From: Oceanococcus sp964629015
GTDB taxonomy: Bacteria; Pseudomonadota; Gammaproteobacteria; Nevskiales; Oceanococcaceae
Reading direction: 5' to 3'
DNA length: 64,000 nucleotides
NCBI GenBank assembly: GCA_964629015.1
Contig: CAZVMN010000010.1
Span: forward strand, 93,317 to 157,316
In this document: one piece after another, positions 41,922-49,709 of the stretch
Layout: each line of letters starts with the position of its first letter
How positions within the stretch are numbered: position 1 is the first letter of the stretch
The notes under the pieces: model-generated
Told to the model about the DNA's origin: nothing
Database searches by the model: none
Seen by the model: only the letters and a program-made list of their open reading frames with translations
Made by a program: the position numbers and the translations under genes

Positions 41922-42656
41922 TTGAGTGAGCAATGGGTGGGCGGATTCCACGCCGTGGAATCACGCCTCAAAACCGCCTCGCTGGCGTGTATTGAACTGG
42001 ACCGGGCCCGGCATGATCGCCGGGCCCGTCAGTTAGAACAGCAAGCACAGCGTTACGAAGTTCCGGTCCGGCGGGTCGCATCTGCCGTGCTGGATCAGCG
42101 TCACGGCGACCTCAAACACCAGGGCGTGAGCGCGCGGCTTGTCGAGACCCTCGACGATGCGCCTCTGCAGCGCTGGCAGGATTGCATAGCCGGGCGCACT
42201 GCACCGCTGATCATGGTGCTGGACGAAATTGAAGATCCGCGAAACCTGGGCGCGTGTCTGCGCGTGGCTGACGGCGCGGGTGCCGATTGTGTGGTCATTC
42301 CCAAGCGGCGTGCGGCGGGCTTGAATGACGTTGCGCGTAAAACGGCGGCCGGCGCAGCTGAGCATTTGCCTCTGGTCGTCGTGCCCAACCTGTCACGTGC
42401 TTTGACGGAGATGCAGCGCGCGGGTTTATTCGTGGTCGGTTTGGCGGATGCCGATGAGCGCAGCTTGTACGGCGAAGACCTGACCGGCCCTTTGGTCCTG
42501 GTGGTTGGAAATGAGGGGCGCGGCTTGCGCCAGCTGACCCGTGAACATTGCGATGCGGTGGTGAGTTTGCCAATGGCTGGCAGCGTGTCCAGCCTAAACG
42601 TGTCCGTCGCTTGCGGCGTGGCTTTGTACGAGGCGGTGCGTCAACGCTCCGTTTAG
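41922..42656 (+). CDS. rlmB: 23S rRNA (guanosine-2'-O-)-methyltransferase RlmB
   Basis: A 244-residue SPOUT methyltransferase modifying G2251 of 23S rRNA. The N-terminal substrate-binding domain (about 1-70) starts WVGGFHAVESRLKT. The knot domain contains DEIEDPRNLGACLRVADGAG, the trefoil-knot strands LVVGNEGRGLRQLT and LPMAGSVSSLNVSVACGVAL. The start TTG 41922 matches the family N-terminus; no ATG is available nearby. It lies between rnr and rpsF in the standard order. Confidence 0.94.
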   Translation: MSEQWVGGFHAVESRLKTASLACIELDRARHDRRARQLEQQAQRYEVPVRRVASAVLDQRHGDLKHQGVSARLVETLDDAPLQRWQDCIAGRTAPLIMVLDEIEDPRNLGACLRVADGAGADCVVIPKRRAAGLNDVARKTAAGAAEHLPLVVVPNLSRALTEMQRAGLFVVGLADADERSLYGEDLTGPLVLVVGNEGRGLRQLTREHCDAVVSLPMAGSVSSLNVSVACGVALYEAVRQRSV

Positions 42657-42690
42657 TCGCGAGCTGTTGGCAGTCTTCAACGGTGCCCTC

Positions 42691-42719
42691 TTGTCGTAAT
42701 GCCCACAGTTCTCTAAAAT
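42691..42719 (+). promoter_or_regulatory. Sigma-70 promoter of the rpsF operon
   Basis: TTGTCG (42691-42696, 4 of 6) and TAAAAT (42714-42719, 5 of 6) with an ideal 17-bp spacer. The predicted start near 42726 gives a leader of about 115 bases before rpsF. A GC-rich discriminator follows (GCGCGCCCC). Confidence 0.75.
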
Positions 42720-42800
42720 GCGCGCCCCTGTGTGCCCGCTGTCTGCGTTGCACACATTCCTTGTCCCACCGCTGACCATCTGTGTTTTGACGGGGGACTG

Positions 42801-42822
42801 TGTCCGGCAATGAGGCTGGACA
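42801..42822 (+). promoter_or_regulatory. Candidate bS6-bS18 autoregulatory leader hairpin
   Basis: TGTCC (42801-42805) pairs with GGACA (42818-42822) around a 12-base loop that starts with GG after the CC of the stem, so CCGG spans the stem-loop junction. The hairpin sits just before the rpsF ribosome site (AAGGA, 42831). Many bacteria have a leader element here bound by the S6-S18 complex through a CCG motif. The match is by position and motif only. Confidence 0.35.
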
Positions 42823-42840
42823 ACAACCGTAAGGACAACA

Positions 42841-43263
42841 ATGCGACACTACGAAATCGTGTTCCTGGTTCATCCGGACCAGAGTGAACAAGTGCCTGCC
42901 ATGGTCGAACGCTACCGCGGGATCATTGAGGCAGACGGTGGCAAGGTCCATCGTTTTGAAGATTGGGGCCGCCGACAGCTGGCTTACCCGATCCAGAAAC
43001 TGCACAAAGCCCACTACGCCATGGTCAACGTGGAAACCAGTGCGGCCGTGGTTGAAGAGCTGGTGCAAGGCTTCCGTTTCAATGATGCGATTCTGCGTCA
43101 TCTGATCATTCGTATGGACGGACCGGTGACCGAAACCTCACCGCTGGCCAAAGAAGAAGACAGCAAGCCGGCCAAGCGCCCGGTTGCGAATGATGATGCC
43201 GACGATTCGGACGACGGCGAAGATGACGCCGATGCCGACGTCACCGAAGACGCTAAGGCGTAA
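42841..43263 (+). CDS. rpsF: 30S ribosomal protein bS6
   Basis: A 140-residue bS6. The fold region (about 1-95) reads MRHYEIVFLVHPDQSEQVPA through RFNDAILRHLIIRM, with EDWGRRQLAYPIQKLHKAHY. The C-terminus is extended by about 30 mostly acidic residues (DDADDSDDGEDDADADVTED), longer than usual. In E. coli the S6 tail is lengthened post-translationally with glutamates by RimK; here an acidic tail is gene-encoded. AAGGA is 5 bases before the ATG. It heads rpsF-rpsR-rplI. Confidence 0.97.
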   Translation: MRHYEIVFLVHPDQSEQVPAMVERYRGIIEADGGKVHRFEDWGRRQLAYPIQKLHKAHYAMVNVETSAAVVEELVQGFRFNDAILRHLIIRMDGPVTETSPLAKEEDSKPAKRPVANDDADDSDDGEDDADADVTEDAKA

Positions 43264-43274
43264 GGAGTTAGTTC

Positions 43275-43505
43275 ATGTCACGTTATTTCCGTCGCCGCAA
43301 ATTCTGCAAATTCACTGCAGAAGGCATCGAGACCATTGATTACAAAGACCTTGCCCTGTTGAAGCAGTTCGTCGCTGAAAACGGCAAGATCGTTCCCAGC
43401 CGTATCACCGGCACCAAAGCACGCTACCAGCGCCAGTTGGCGGTTGCGATCCGTCGCGCCCGTTACCTCGCGCTGCTGCCGTACACCGACCGCCACTCAT
43501 CCTGA
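43275..43505 (+). CDS. rpsR: 30S ribosomal protein bS18
   Basis: A 76-residue bS18: MSRYFRRRKFCKFTAEGIET, then DYKDLALLKQFVAENGKIVP, SRITGTKARYQRQLAVAIRR and ARYLALLPYTDRH. It partners bS6 in the 30S platform. It is 11 bp after rpsF with no priB between, unlike Enterobacterales. Length is normal. Confidence 0.98.
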   Translation: MSRYFRRRKFCKFTAEGIETIDYKDLALLKQFVAENGKIVPSRITGTKARYQRQLAVAIRRARYLALLPYTDRHSS

Positions 43506-43515
43506 GGAGAACAAC

Positions 43516-43968
43516 ATGGAAGTGATTCTGCTGGAACGCATCCGCAACCTCGGTGATCTGGGTGACAAGGTCAAGGTGAAGCCGGGCTTCGGCCGCAACT
43601 TTCTGATTCCGCATGGCAAAGCACTGCCGGCGAATGAACAGAACATGGCTGTTTTTGAAGCACGCAAAGCTGAACTGATCAAACACGCTCAGGACTCGCT
43701 GAACGCGGCCAAGCTGCGTGCTCACGGCTGTGAAGGCGTGGAGCTGACCATCGTTGCAATGGCCTCGGAAGAGGGCAAGTTGTATGGCTCGATCCATGCG
43801 GCCCAGATCGCTGAAGCGGCTCAGGAACGCGGTATCGACCTGAATGCCAGCGAGGTCAGCACCGACGATGTGATTCGTCAGGTTGGCGAATACGAAGTCA
43901 CCCTGAACTTCCACGCCGATGTGCAAACGCGCATCAAAGTGTTGGTCGAGGCACAGAAAGCCGCCTAA
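43516..43968 (+). CDS. rplI: 50S ribosomal protein bL9
   Basis: A 150-residue bL9. The N-terminal domain MEVILLERIRNLGDLGDKVK plus KPGFGRNFLIPHGKALPA is followed by the long connecting helix and the C-terminal RNA-binding domain (KLYGSIHAAQIAEAA). GAGGAG precedes ATG 43516; the longer frame from 43444 lies inside rpsR. A strong terminator follows. Confidence 0.98.
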   Translation: MEVILLERIRNLGDLGDKVKVKPGFGRNFLIPHGKALPANEQNMAVFEARKAELIKHAQDSLNAAKLRAHGCEGVELTIVAMASEEGKLYGSIHAAQIAEAAQERGIDLNASEVSTDDVIRQVGEYEVTLNFHADVQTRIKVLVEAQKAA

Positions 43969-44011
43969 CACGGCTCCCGGCTGTGATCAGCCCGGGATTT
44001 GGTTAAGCTTC

Positions 44012-44046
44012 AAGGCCGGTCGCGGTGTCCGCGTCCGGCCTTTTTT
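44012..44046 (+). terminator. Strong terminator after rplI
   Basis: AAGGCCGG (44012-44019) pairs with CCGGCCTT (44035-44042), with an inner CGCG/CGCG extension, followed by six T. It closes the rpsF-rpsR-rplI operon just before dnaB. Confidence 0.93.
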
Positions 44047-44079
44047 ATTGCCCGTTCCGCCTCATCGTGTCGATTGCTG

Positions 44080-45444
44080 ATGGATAAAGATTTCGAGTCC
44101 AGCACCAAGGTGCCGCCACACAGCCTGCTTGCCGAGCAGAGCGTGATTGGCGGGCTTATGCATGATTCCAATGTCTGGGACGATCTGGCCGACCGCCTGA
44201 TTCCGGAGGACTTTTACCGCCACGAGCATCGGCTGATCTACGAAGCCTTGTCGGAGCTGGCCAAGCGTTACCAACCGTTGGATGCGGTGACGGTGTCCGA
44301 GCATCTGGAAGCCAACGGCAAAATCGACGACACCGGCGGTTTGCCCTACCTGGCTGGACTGGTTCAGGACACACCGGGGGCCTCAAATATCCTGGCCTGG
44401 GCTGACATCGTGCGGGAGCACTCGATACGGCGTCAGTTGATTCGTGCCGGTGCGGCGATTATCGAGCAGGGCTACGCCAAAGACGGCACAGACACTGGCG
44501 ATTTGCTCGATCAGGCGGAGCGCGAAGTCTTTCAAATCGCAGAGCGCCGCCGTCATAACGACAAGGTCGGCATCCAAGTGGCGGATCTGGTTGGCACGGC
44601 GGTGGAAGAGATCCAACGCCGCAGTGAGGGCTTGGAAACCGCAGGATTGGCGACCGGCCTGCACCGCTTCGATGACCGTACCACCGGCTTGCATCCAGGT
44701 GATTTGGTGATTCTGGCGGCGCGTCCTGCTATGGGGAAAACCTCACTGGCGATGAACTGGGTCGAGCACGCGGCGATGATTAAGAAGGTCCCGGCCGCCG
44801 TGTTCAGCATGGAAATGCCGGCGTTGCAGTTGGCCCAGCGTTTGATTTCATCGCATGGGCGGATCAATCAGGAATCCTTGCGCAAAGGCCAGCTGAGTCC
44901 GGAAGAGTGGGGCCGTATCAATTCGGCGGCGACCACCTTGCGTGAGTCGGTGATCATCATCGATGACACGCCGGCATTGTCGCCGACAGAACTGCGTGCG
45001 CGTGCCCGACGGATGAAGCGTGAGCACAACATCGGCCTGATCATGGTCGATTACCTGCAGCTGATGCAGGTCCCCAACTCGCGGGAAAACCGCACCAATG
45101 AAATTGCCGAAATCTCGCGTAGCCTGAAGGCCCTGGCCAAAGAGTTGGAGCTGCCGATCATCGCATTGTCACAGTTGAATCGCAGTGTTGAGCAGCGCGA
45201 CAACAAACGCCCGCGCATGTCAGATTTGCGTGAATCCGGGGGTATCGAGCAGGATGCCGACCTGATCGTATTCATCTATCGTGATGAGTACTACAACCCG
45301 GACTCAATTGATAAGGGCGTGTCTGAGGTGATTATCGCCAAGCAACGTAATGGCCCGACCGGGACGATACGTGCGGCATTCCTCGGTCAATACACCCGCT
45401 TTGAGAATCTCGCCACCGAGTATATGGACGACGACCTGGAGTAG
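44080..45444 (+). CDS. dnaB: Replicative DNA helicase DnaB
   Basis: A 454-residue hexameric helicase. The N-terminal helical domain (about 10-115) starts KVPPHSLLAEQSVIGGLM. The RecA-like domain has Walker A LAARPAMGKTSLAMNW, FSMEMPALQLAQRL, Walker B IGLIMVDYLQLM, and the Arg-finger region SDLRESGGIEQDADLIVFIYR. No intein is present. ATG 44080 is chosen because the longer frame starts inside the rplI terminator. No strong ribosome site is seen, and TTG 44074 is in frame. Confidence 0.95.
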   Translation: MDKDFESSTKVPPHSLLAEQSVIGGLMHDSNVWDDLADRLIPEDFYRHEHRLIYEALSELAKRYQPLDAVTVSEHLEANGKIDDTGGLPYLAGLVQDTPGASNILAWADIVREHSIRRQLIRAGAAIIEQGYAKDGTDTGDLLDQAEREVFQIAERRRHNDKVGIQVADLVGTAVEEIQRRSEGLETAGLATGLHRFDDRTTGLHPGDLVILAARPAMGKTSLAMNWVEHAAMIKKVPAAVFSMEMPALQLAQRLISSHGRINQESLRKGQLSPEEWGRINSAATTLRESVIIIDDTPALSPTELRARARRMKREHNIGLIMVDYLQLMQVPNSRENRTNEIAEISRSLKALAKELELPIIALSQLNRSVEQRDNKRPRMSDLRESGGIEQDADLIVFIYRDEYYNPDSIDKGVSEVIIAKQRNGPTGTIRAAFLGQYTRFENLATEYMDDDLE

Positions 45445-45453
45445 CGCGGACGC

Positions 45454-46188
45454 TTACTCCGGGGCGTAAAGCTCGAATTTCATCGCTGTGCCGGCGATTT
45501 CCACGGTATCGCCGCTGGTCAGTTTGCGCGCCTGAGCGGAAATCATTTCGCCGTTGACCTTGGGGCGATTGGCGCTGCCTGCCGGGCTGACATGGACCAC
45601 GTAATACGCATCGGCACGTCGTGTGATCGCGGCGACCTGCACGCCGGGTTTGCCCAAGGTTGTCAAAGCTTTGGTCAGCTTGAGTTCTTTGCCGGCATTG
45701 GGGCCGCTATCGACAACGATTTTGCCCATCATGGGGCGGCTCGGTGCTGCCGGTGCAGCGGCCGCCGCAGGTTGCGGTGCTGCCGCCGTTGCGGGGCTGG
45801 CCGCGGGTTTGCTGGCTTCTTGCGCAGAGCTGGTCGCTGCGATGATCTCACTGGGCTTCAAGATCATCGTCTTTTCAAAATCATCGTCGTAGTCGGTGAC
45901 CGCGCCGGTGTATTTCAGACTGTGCCGACCAACCTGAATTACGTCACCATTGGACAACGGGTGTTTTCCGACCTGACGACCATTCACCATGGTGCCGTTG
46001 GTACTGTCCAGATCCTCCAGGAAGGAATCGCTCATGATCGTGATGATCACGGCATGACGTCCGCTGACGGCACGATCGTCCTTGAGAACGATGTCATTGT
46101 CCGGATGACGGCCGATGGTCACGCGTTCCTTTTCGAGATCAATCTCGCCCAGGTTGCGACCGTCGATGGAAATGGTGAGTTGACTCAT
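45454..46188 (-). CDS. Double FHA-domain protein of the Ser/Thr phospho-signalling operon
   Basis: A 244-residue cytoplasmic protein. The first FHA domain (about 1-95) has the phosphothreonine-binding residues intact: TIGRHPDNDIVL, SGRHAVI and DLDSTNGTMVNG. An Ala/Pro-rich linker (about 125-160) leads to a second FHA-like domain (about 165-242) that is degenerate, lacking the GR and SxxH motifs but keeping PKVNG. The linker contains FEKTMILKP, a threonine in T-x-x-L context like the one beside the kinase domain of the upstream kinase. It is the last gene of the kinase-phosphatase-FHA operon and overlaps the phosphatase gene by 4 bp. It is probably a phospho-dependent adaptor. Confidence 0.85.
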   Translation of the reverse strand: MSQLTISIDGRNLGEIDLEKERVTIGRHPDNDIVLKDDRAVSGRHAVIITIMSDSFLEDLDSTNGTMVNGRQVGKHPLSNGDVIQVGRHSLKYTGAVTDYDDDFEKTMILKPSEIIAATSSAQEASKPAASPATAAAPQPAAAAAPAAPSRPMMGKIVVDSGPNAGKELKLTKALTTLGKPGVQVAAITRRADAYYVVHVSPAGSANRPKVNGEMISAQARKLTSGDTVEIAGTAMKFELYAPE

Positions 46189-47018
46189 GGTTCCCCCTGA
46201 AGGCGCTTGCGCAAGCTGTCAAACCAGCTGGGTTTGTGCACAAAGGTGCCGTCGATTCTTGCCAGAATTACTGAAATATTGTCTTTGCCGCCTCGCTCAT
46301 TGGCGAGCTGGATGAGACGCTCCCCCGCCTGCGGAAGGTTAGCAACATTTTGGGTGAGCGTTAAGCGAATCAGTTCGTCATCGACGAGGTCGGTGAGGCC
46401 GTCGGAACACAGCAGCAACACGTCATCGCGTTGCAGGGGTTCTTCCAGCATGTCGATTTCCACAGTGGGCTCGATGCCCAACGCCCGGGTCACGATGTTG
46501 CTGTTGACGTTCTTGAGTGCATCTTCGCGGGAATACAAGCCGCGCGCGACCATTTCTTCGACCAAGGAATGGTCGGTGGTGAGCTGTTCCAGTTGATTGT
46601 CACGCAGGCGGTACAAACGCGAATCGCCCACATGGGCAATGGACGCCCGATTGTTGAAAAACAGCACCGCCACGGCGGTGGTGCCCATGCCTTCGCATTG
46701 CGGTTGGCTGGCCGAGACCTCGTGAATGGCCTGATGAGCCGTGCTCAGCGCATCACGCAACAACAAGGTCGCATTGCACATGCCGCTTTTGTCGTCACGC
46801 TGCTCACCGTCAAGCAGGGGCCATTGCCCTGTCATGATGTCTTTGACGGTGGCGACACACATACCGCTGGCAATCTCGCCGGCCTTGTAACCACCCATGC
46901 CGTCGGCCAGGATCACCAGACCAATTTTGTCGTCTTCGTCGATCGCGTCTTCGTTGTTCTTGCGCACTTGACCAGGGTCGGTGTGCAGGGATGTTGTGAT
47001 CTTGCCTTGAAGAGCCAT
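46185..47018 (-). CDS. PP2C-family protein serine/threonine phosphatase
   Basis: A 277-residue Stp1/PrpC-type phosphatase. Metal-binding motifs are intact: KNNEDAIDED, LVILADGMGGYKAGEIAS, IAHVGDSRLYRLRDNQLEQL, LLLCSDGLTDLVDDE and GGKDNISVILARI. It should remove phosphate from targets of the kinase encoded 4 bp upstream. It lies between the kinase and FHA genes in one transcript. The C-terminal extension (FVHKPSWFDSLRKRLQG) is short and basic. Confidence 0.92.
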   Translation of the reverse strand: MALQGKITTSLHTDPGQVRKNNEDAIDEDDKIGLVILADGMGGYKAGEIASGMCVATVKDIMTGQWPLLDGEQRDDKSGMCNATLLLRDALSTAHQAIHEVSASQPQCEGMGTTAVAVLFFNNRASIAHVGDSRLYRLRDNQLEQLTTDHSLVEEMVARGLYSREDALKNVNSNIVTRALGIEPTVEIDMLEEPLQRDDVLLLCSDGLTDLVDDELIRLTLTQNVANLPQAGERLIQLANERGGKDNISVILARIDGTFVHKPSWFDSLRKRLQGEP

Positions 47019-47022
47019 GGGT

Positions 47023-49668
47023 TTATTTCATAAGAATGCGCAGGTGTCTAGCCAAATCGGCCCCCTGCTTGTAGCGACGCTCACGGTCTTTGGCCAGAGC
47101 GTTGCTGATGACTTTATCAATACGTGGGTCCAAACCCTCAACACTGTCTCCGATGGGCGCGTGCGCCTCATTGGCGATTTTGAACATCAGGGTGGCCATG
47201 GAATCGCCGGTGAAGGGTAGGCGTCCCGTCAGCATTTGATACAGGGTTACACCGAGCGAGAACAGATCGGAGCGGCCATCGACTTTCTTGCCCGCAAGCT
47301 GCTCGGGAGACATGTACGAGGGCGTGCCCAAAACCATGCCGGTTTTGGTTTTGCTCGAATCGGTCAGGCGGGCGATACCAAAGTCCGTGACCTTGACCTG
47401 ATGCGAGTCAGGTAGCCACATCAGATTGGCGGGTTTGATATCGCGATGAATCACGTTGTTGGAATGGGCGTAGTTCAGCGCATCGGCGGCATCCGCGATC
47501 AAGGCCAACACCTCTTTGGGGGGCAAGAGCTTGCCCGGTTTGGTGTGCGCCGTGAGGTCGTAGCCCTTGATGAATTCCATCGCGATGTAGGCCAGATCGT
47601 GCTCTTCGCCCGCGTCGTAAATGGTCACGATGTTGGGGTGGGTGAGGCGACCGGCGGTTTCGGCTTCGCGGAAGAAACGGTCTTTGACCTCGTCCAACTC
47701 GTCGGCTTCGAATTCCTGCGACAGGGCCATGGTTTTGATCGCCACGGTGCGACCGATCTTGGGATCTTTGCCCAAATAGACCACGCCCATGGCGCCTTTG
47801 CCCAGTTCGCGTTCGACTTCGTAGCGCCCCAGCATTGGTTTTTCGATGTCTTCGCCGGACATCATCAAGGTGCCTGCGCCAACGTTGCCGCCGAGCATGA
47901 CGGTGTCATTCAGCTTGCGTGCGCGCTCCGCGCGCGCTTTGGCATCTTTGAAATCGGCCTTGATGTCGAGCACATACTCATAGGCCGATATGGCTTTGGT
48001 GAACTGACGTCTGCGCTCGAAGTCCAGGCCCAGGTTGTAGATCGGCTCGAGGATCTGTTCATCCTTGGGACAGCGACGGAATTTTTCGAACGCCATGTCC
48101 AGCTGGCCTTGCCCCTGGAAGGCAATGCCCAGCATACGATTGCTTTCCGCCGATTCCATCTCGGAGCTGGCGCGCAGGGCTTCGGTCACGCGCAGCGATT
48201 TGATGGTCATGAATAAATGACCCAGCACAAGCATGAGCGCTGGCGTGGTCAGAGGAATCCACAAGGCGCTGCCGGAAACCAAGCTGATATCCGTGATCAG
48301 CAAAGCCAGTACGCCAACCAGTGAAATCAAGGCCGCGATACCGGCGCCCAGTGCAGGAATCCCGAGGCAAATCCACGCCGCCACAGCGAGCAGTGCGATG
48401 AAGGTGACCACGCCCGCCCAAGCGGGTTTGGTGTAGAAATCCTCGCTCAGGATGCTGGCCACAGTATGCGCCACCACCTCGGCAGGGGATGTGGAGCCTC
48501 CCAAAGGGGTGGGCAAATGGTCACCGATACCGGTTGCTGTGGCGCCGAGAATGACGATCTTGTCGCGGTACTTTTCCGCCGGGATGTTATCTACGAGAAC
48601 GTCGAAGAAAGAGTCGATGTCAAAGGCGGGCAGGTTATCGCTGTCTTGATAGTAGTGATTGAGCATGCGTAGATCGGGGCTGGTGCCGATACTCAATCCG
48701 CCCATGTCCAGTCGGCCAGGCGCAATGCTGACATCCTGGGCTGTGAGATTCAGCGTTTGCATGGCAATCGCCAGCGCCAGCGATGGGTAGTACTCATCGA
48801 AATAGCGAATCACCAGGGCTTCGCTGCGCTGGACACCGTCGACGTCGAGCAAGGTGGTCAGATGACCTTGGCTCGCTGCCGGTGCCGCAAGCGCATCAAT
48901 GGTTGCGAAGATGCGCTGCGCCGGCAGCGCATCGACTTCCTCGGCGTGGGGAATGCGATCACCGGCCAGCGTTTCCGGCACCGGGTCGGGGCGCCCGCGC
49001 AGATAACCCGGACTGATCGCGAAGGCCTGGGCAATGCGGCCATTGTCCGTATACGCCTCCGCCAAACGGGCGTCTGCATCGAGCCGCGCAATCGCACCGC
49101 GTAAGCCATTTTCGAGATGCTGAAGATCTTGCGGTAGCTTGTTGTAAATCGCGGAGTCGCGGTACTGGCGGGATAGATTGGCCAGCGCGATGGCGCTGGG
49201 ACCACTGCCTGGACGGCGTTCGGCCTCACTCATCAAGGCTTCAAGCGCGAAGCTTTCGTCACGGACCTGACTGGCGAGGCTGGAATTTTCGAACTGCTGC
49301 AGCAGCGATTGCAGTTCGAGCTGGCCCGGATCGGTTTGCGGCTCGAAATAGAAGATCGTATTGCCAATCACCTTGGCGCCGGCCTCGGTGAGCTTGTCGA
49401 TCATGTCGGCGTGCAAGCTGCGCGGCCATGGCCAGCGCCCGAGGTTTTCAATGCTCTGGTCGTCAATCGCGATAACAGCGACGTCAGCCGAAGGCTTGCG
49501 GTCGTTGAGACGAACACCCGTGTCGTAGGTGATCCGCTCCAAAGATCCGGAGCTGCCTGGAAATATGAGATAGGCCAGAACGACGAACAGTGCACAGAAG
49601 ACCGCGCCCGCAAACCAGTCCTGACTCCACAACTTGCCTTTCGTGGCCACCCCGCCCCCAAGCGCCAT
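47023..49668 (-). CDS. CHASE2-domain transmembrane serine/threonine protein kinase
   Basis: An 882-residue membrane kinase with its sensor first and kinase last. A membrane helix (about 19-36) precedes a periplasmic CHASE2 domain (about 40-405, with VAVIAIDDQSIENLGRWPWPRSLHADMI and DKIVILGATATGIGD). Three to four membrane helices follow (about 415-515). A TPR-like segment (about 535-600) includes EPIYNLGLDFERRRQFTKAI. The kinase (about 616-882) has GKGAMGVVYLG, VAIKTM, NVIHRDIKPANLM, VTDFGIARL and GTPSYMSPEQLAG, all intact. ATG 49668 is chosen as the first Met before the helix. The ligand of CHASE2 is unknown. The PP2C gene follows after 4 bp. Confidence 0.92.
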   Translation of the reverse strand: MALGGGVATKGKLWSQDWFAGAVFCALFVVLAYLIFPGSSGSLERITYDTGVRLNDRKPSADVAVIAIDDQSIENLGRWPWPRSLHADMIDKLTEAGAKVIGNTIFYFEPQTDPGQLELQSLLQQFENSSLASQVRDESFALEALMSEAERRPGSGPSAIALANLSRQYRDSAIYNKLPQDLQHLENGLRGAIARLDADARLAEAYTDNGRIAQAFAISPGYLRGRPDPVPETLAGDRIPHAEEVDALPAQRIFATIDALAAPAASQGHLTTLLDVDGVQRSEALVIRYFDEYYPSLALAIAMQTLNLTAQDVSIAPGRLDMGGLSIGTSPDLRMLNHYYQDSDNLPAFDIDSFFDVLVDNIPAEKYRDKIVILGATATGIGDHLPTPLGGSTSPAEVVAHTVASILSEDFYTKPAWAGVVTFIALLAVAAWICLGIPALGAGIAALISLVGVLALLITDISLVSGSALWIPLTTPALMLVLGHLFMTIKSLRVTEALRASSEMESAESNRMLGIAFQGQGQLDMAFEKFRRCPKDEQILEPIYNLGLDFERRRQFTKAISAYEYVLDIKADFKDAKARAERARKLNDTVMLGGNVGAGTLMMSGEDIEKPMLGRYEVERELGKGAMGVVYLGKDPKIGRTVAIKTMALSQEFEADELDEVKDRFFREAETAGRLTHPNIVTIYDAGEEHDLAYIAMEFIKGYDLTAHTKPGKLLPPKEVLALIADAADALNYAHSNNVIHRDIKPANLMWLPDSHQVKVTDFGIARLTDSSKTKTGMVLGTPSYMSPEQLAGKKVDGRSDLFSLGVTLYQMLTGRLPFTGDSMATLMFKIANEAHAPIGDSVEGLDPRIDKVISNALAKDRERRYKQGADLARHLRILMK

Positions 49669-49677
49669 TGATGTTTT

Positions 49678-49690
49678 GCCATAGTATGGC
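49678..49690. repeat. 13-bp inverted repeat between the kinase and radA
   Basis: GCCATA-G-TATGGC is a perfect palindrome with one central base, in the gap of about 40 bp between the divergent kinase operon and radA. It contains TAGTAT/ATACTA, which could serve as a -10 in either direction. It may be a shared operator or promoter core. Confidence 0.4.
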
Positions 49691-49709
49691 CGATTCGCAA
49701 TGAGTGGCA

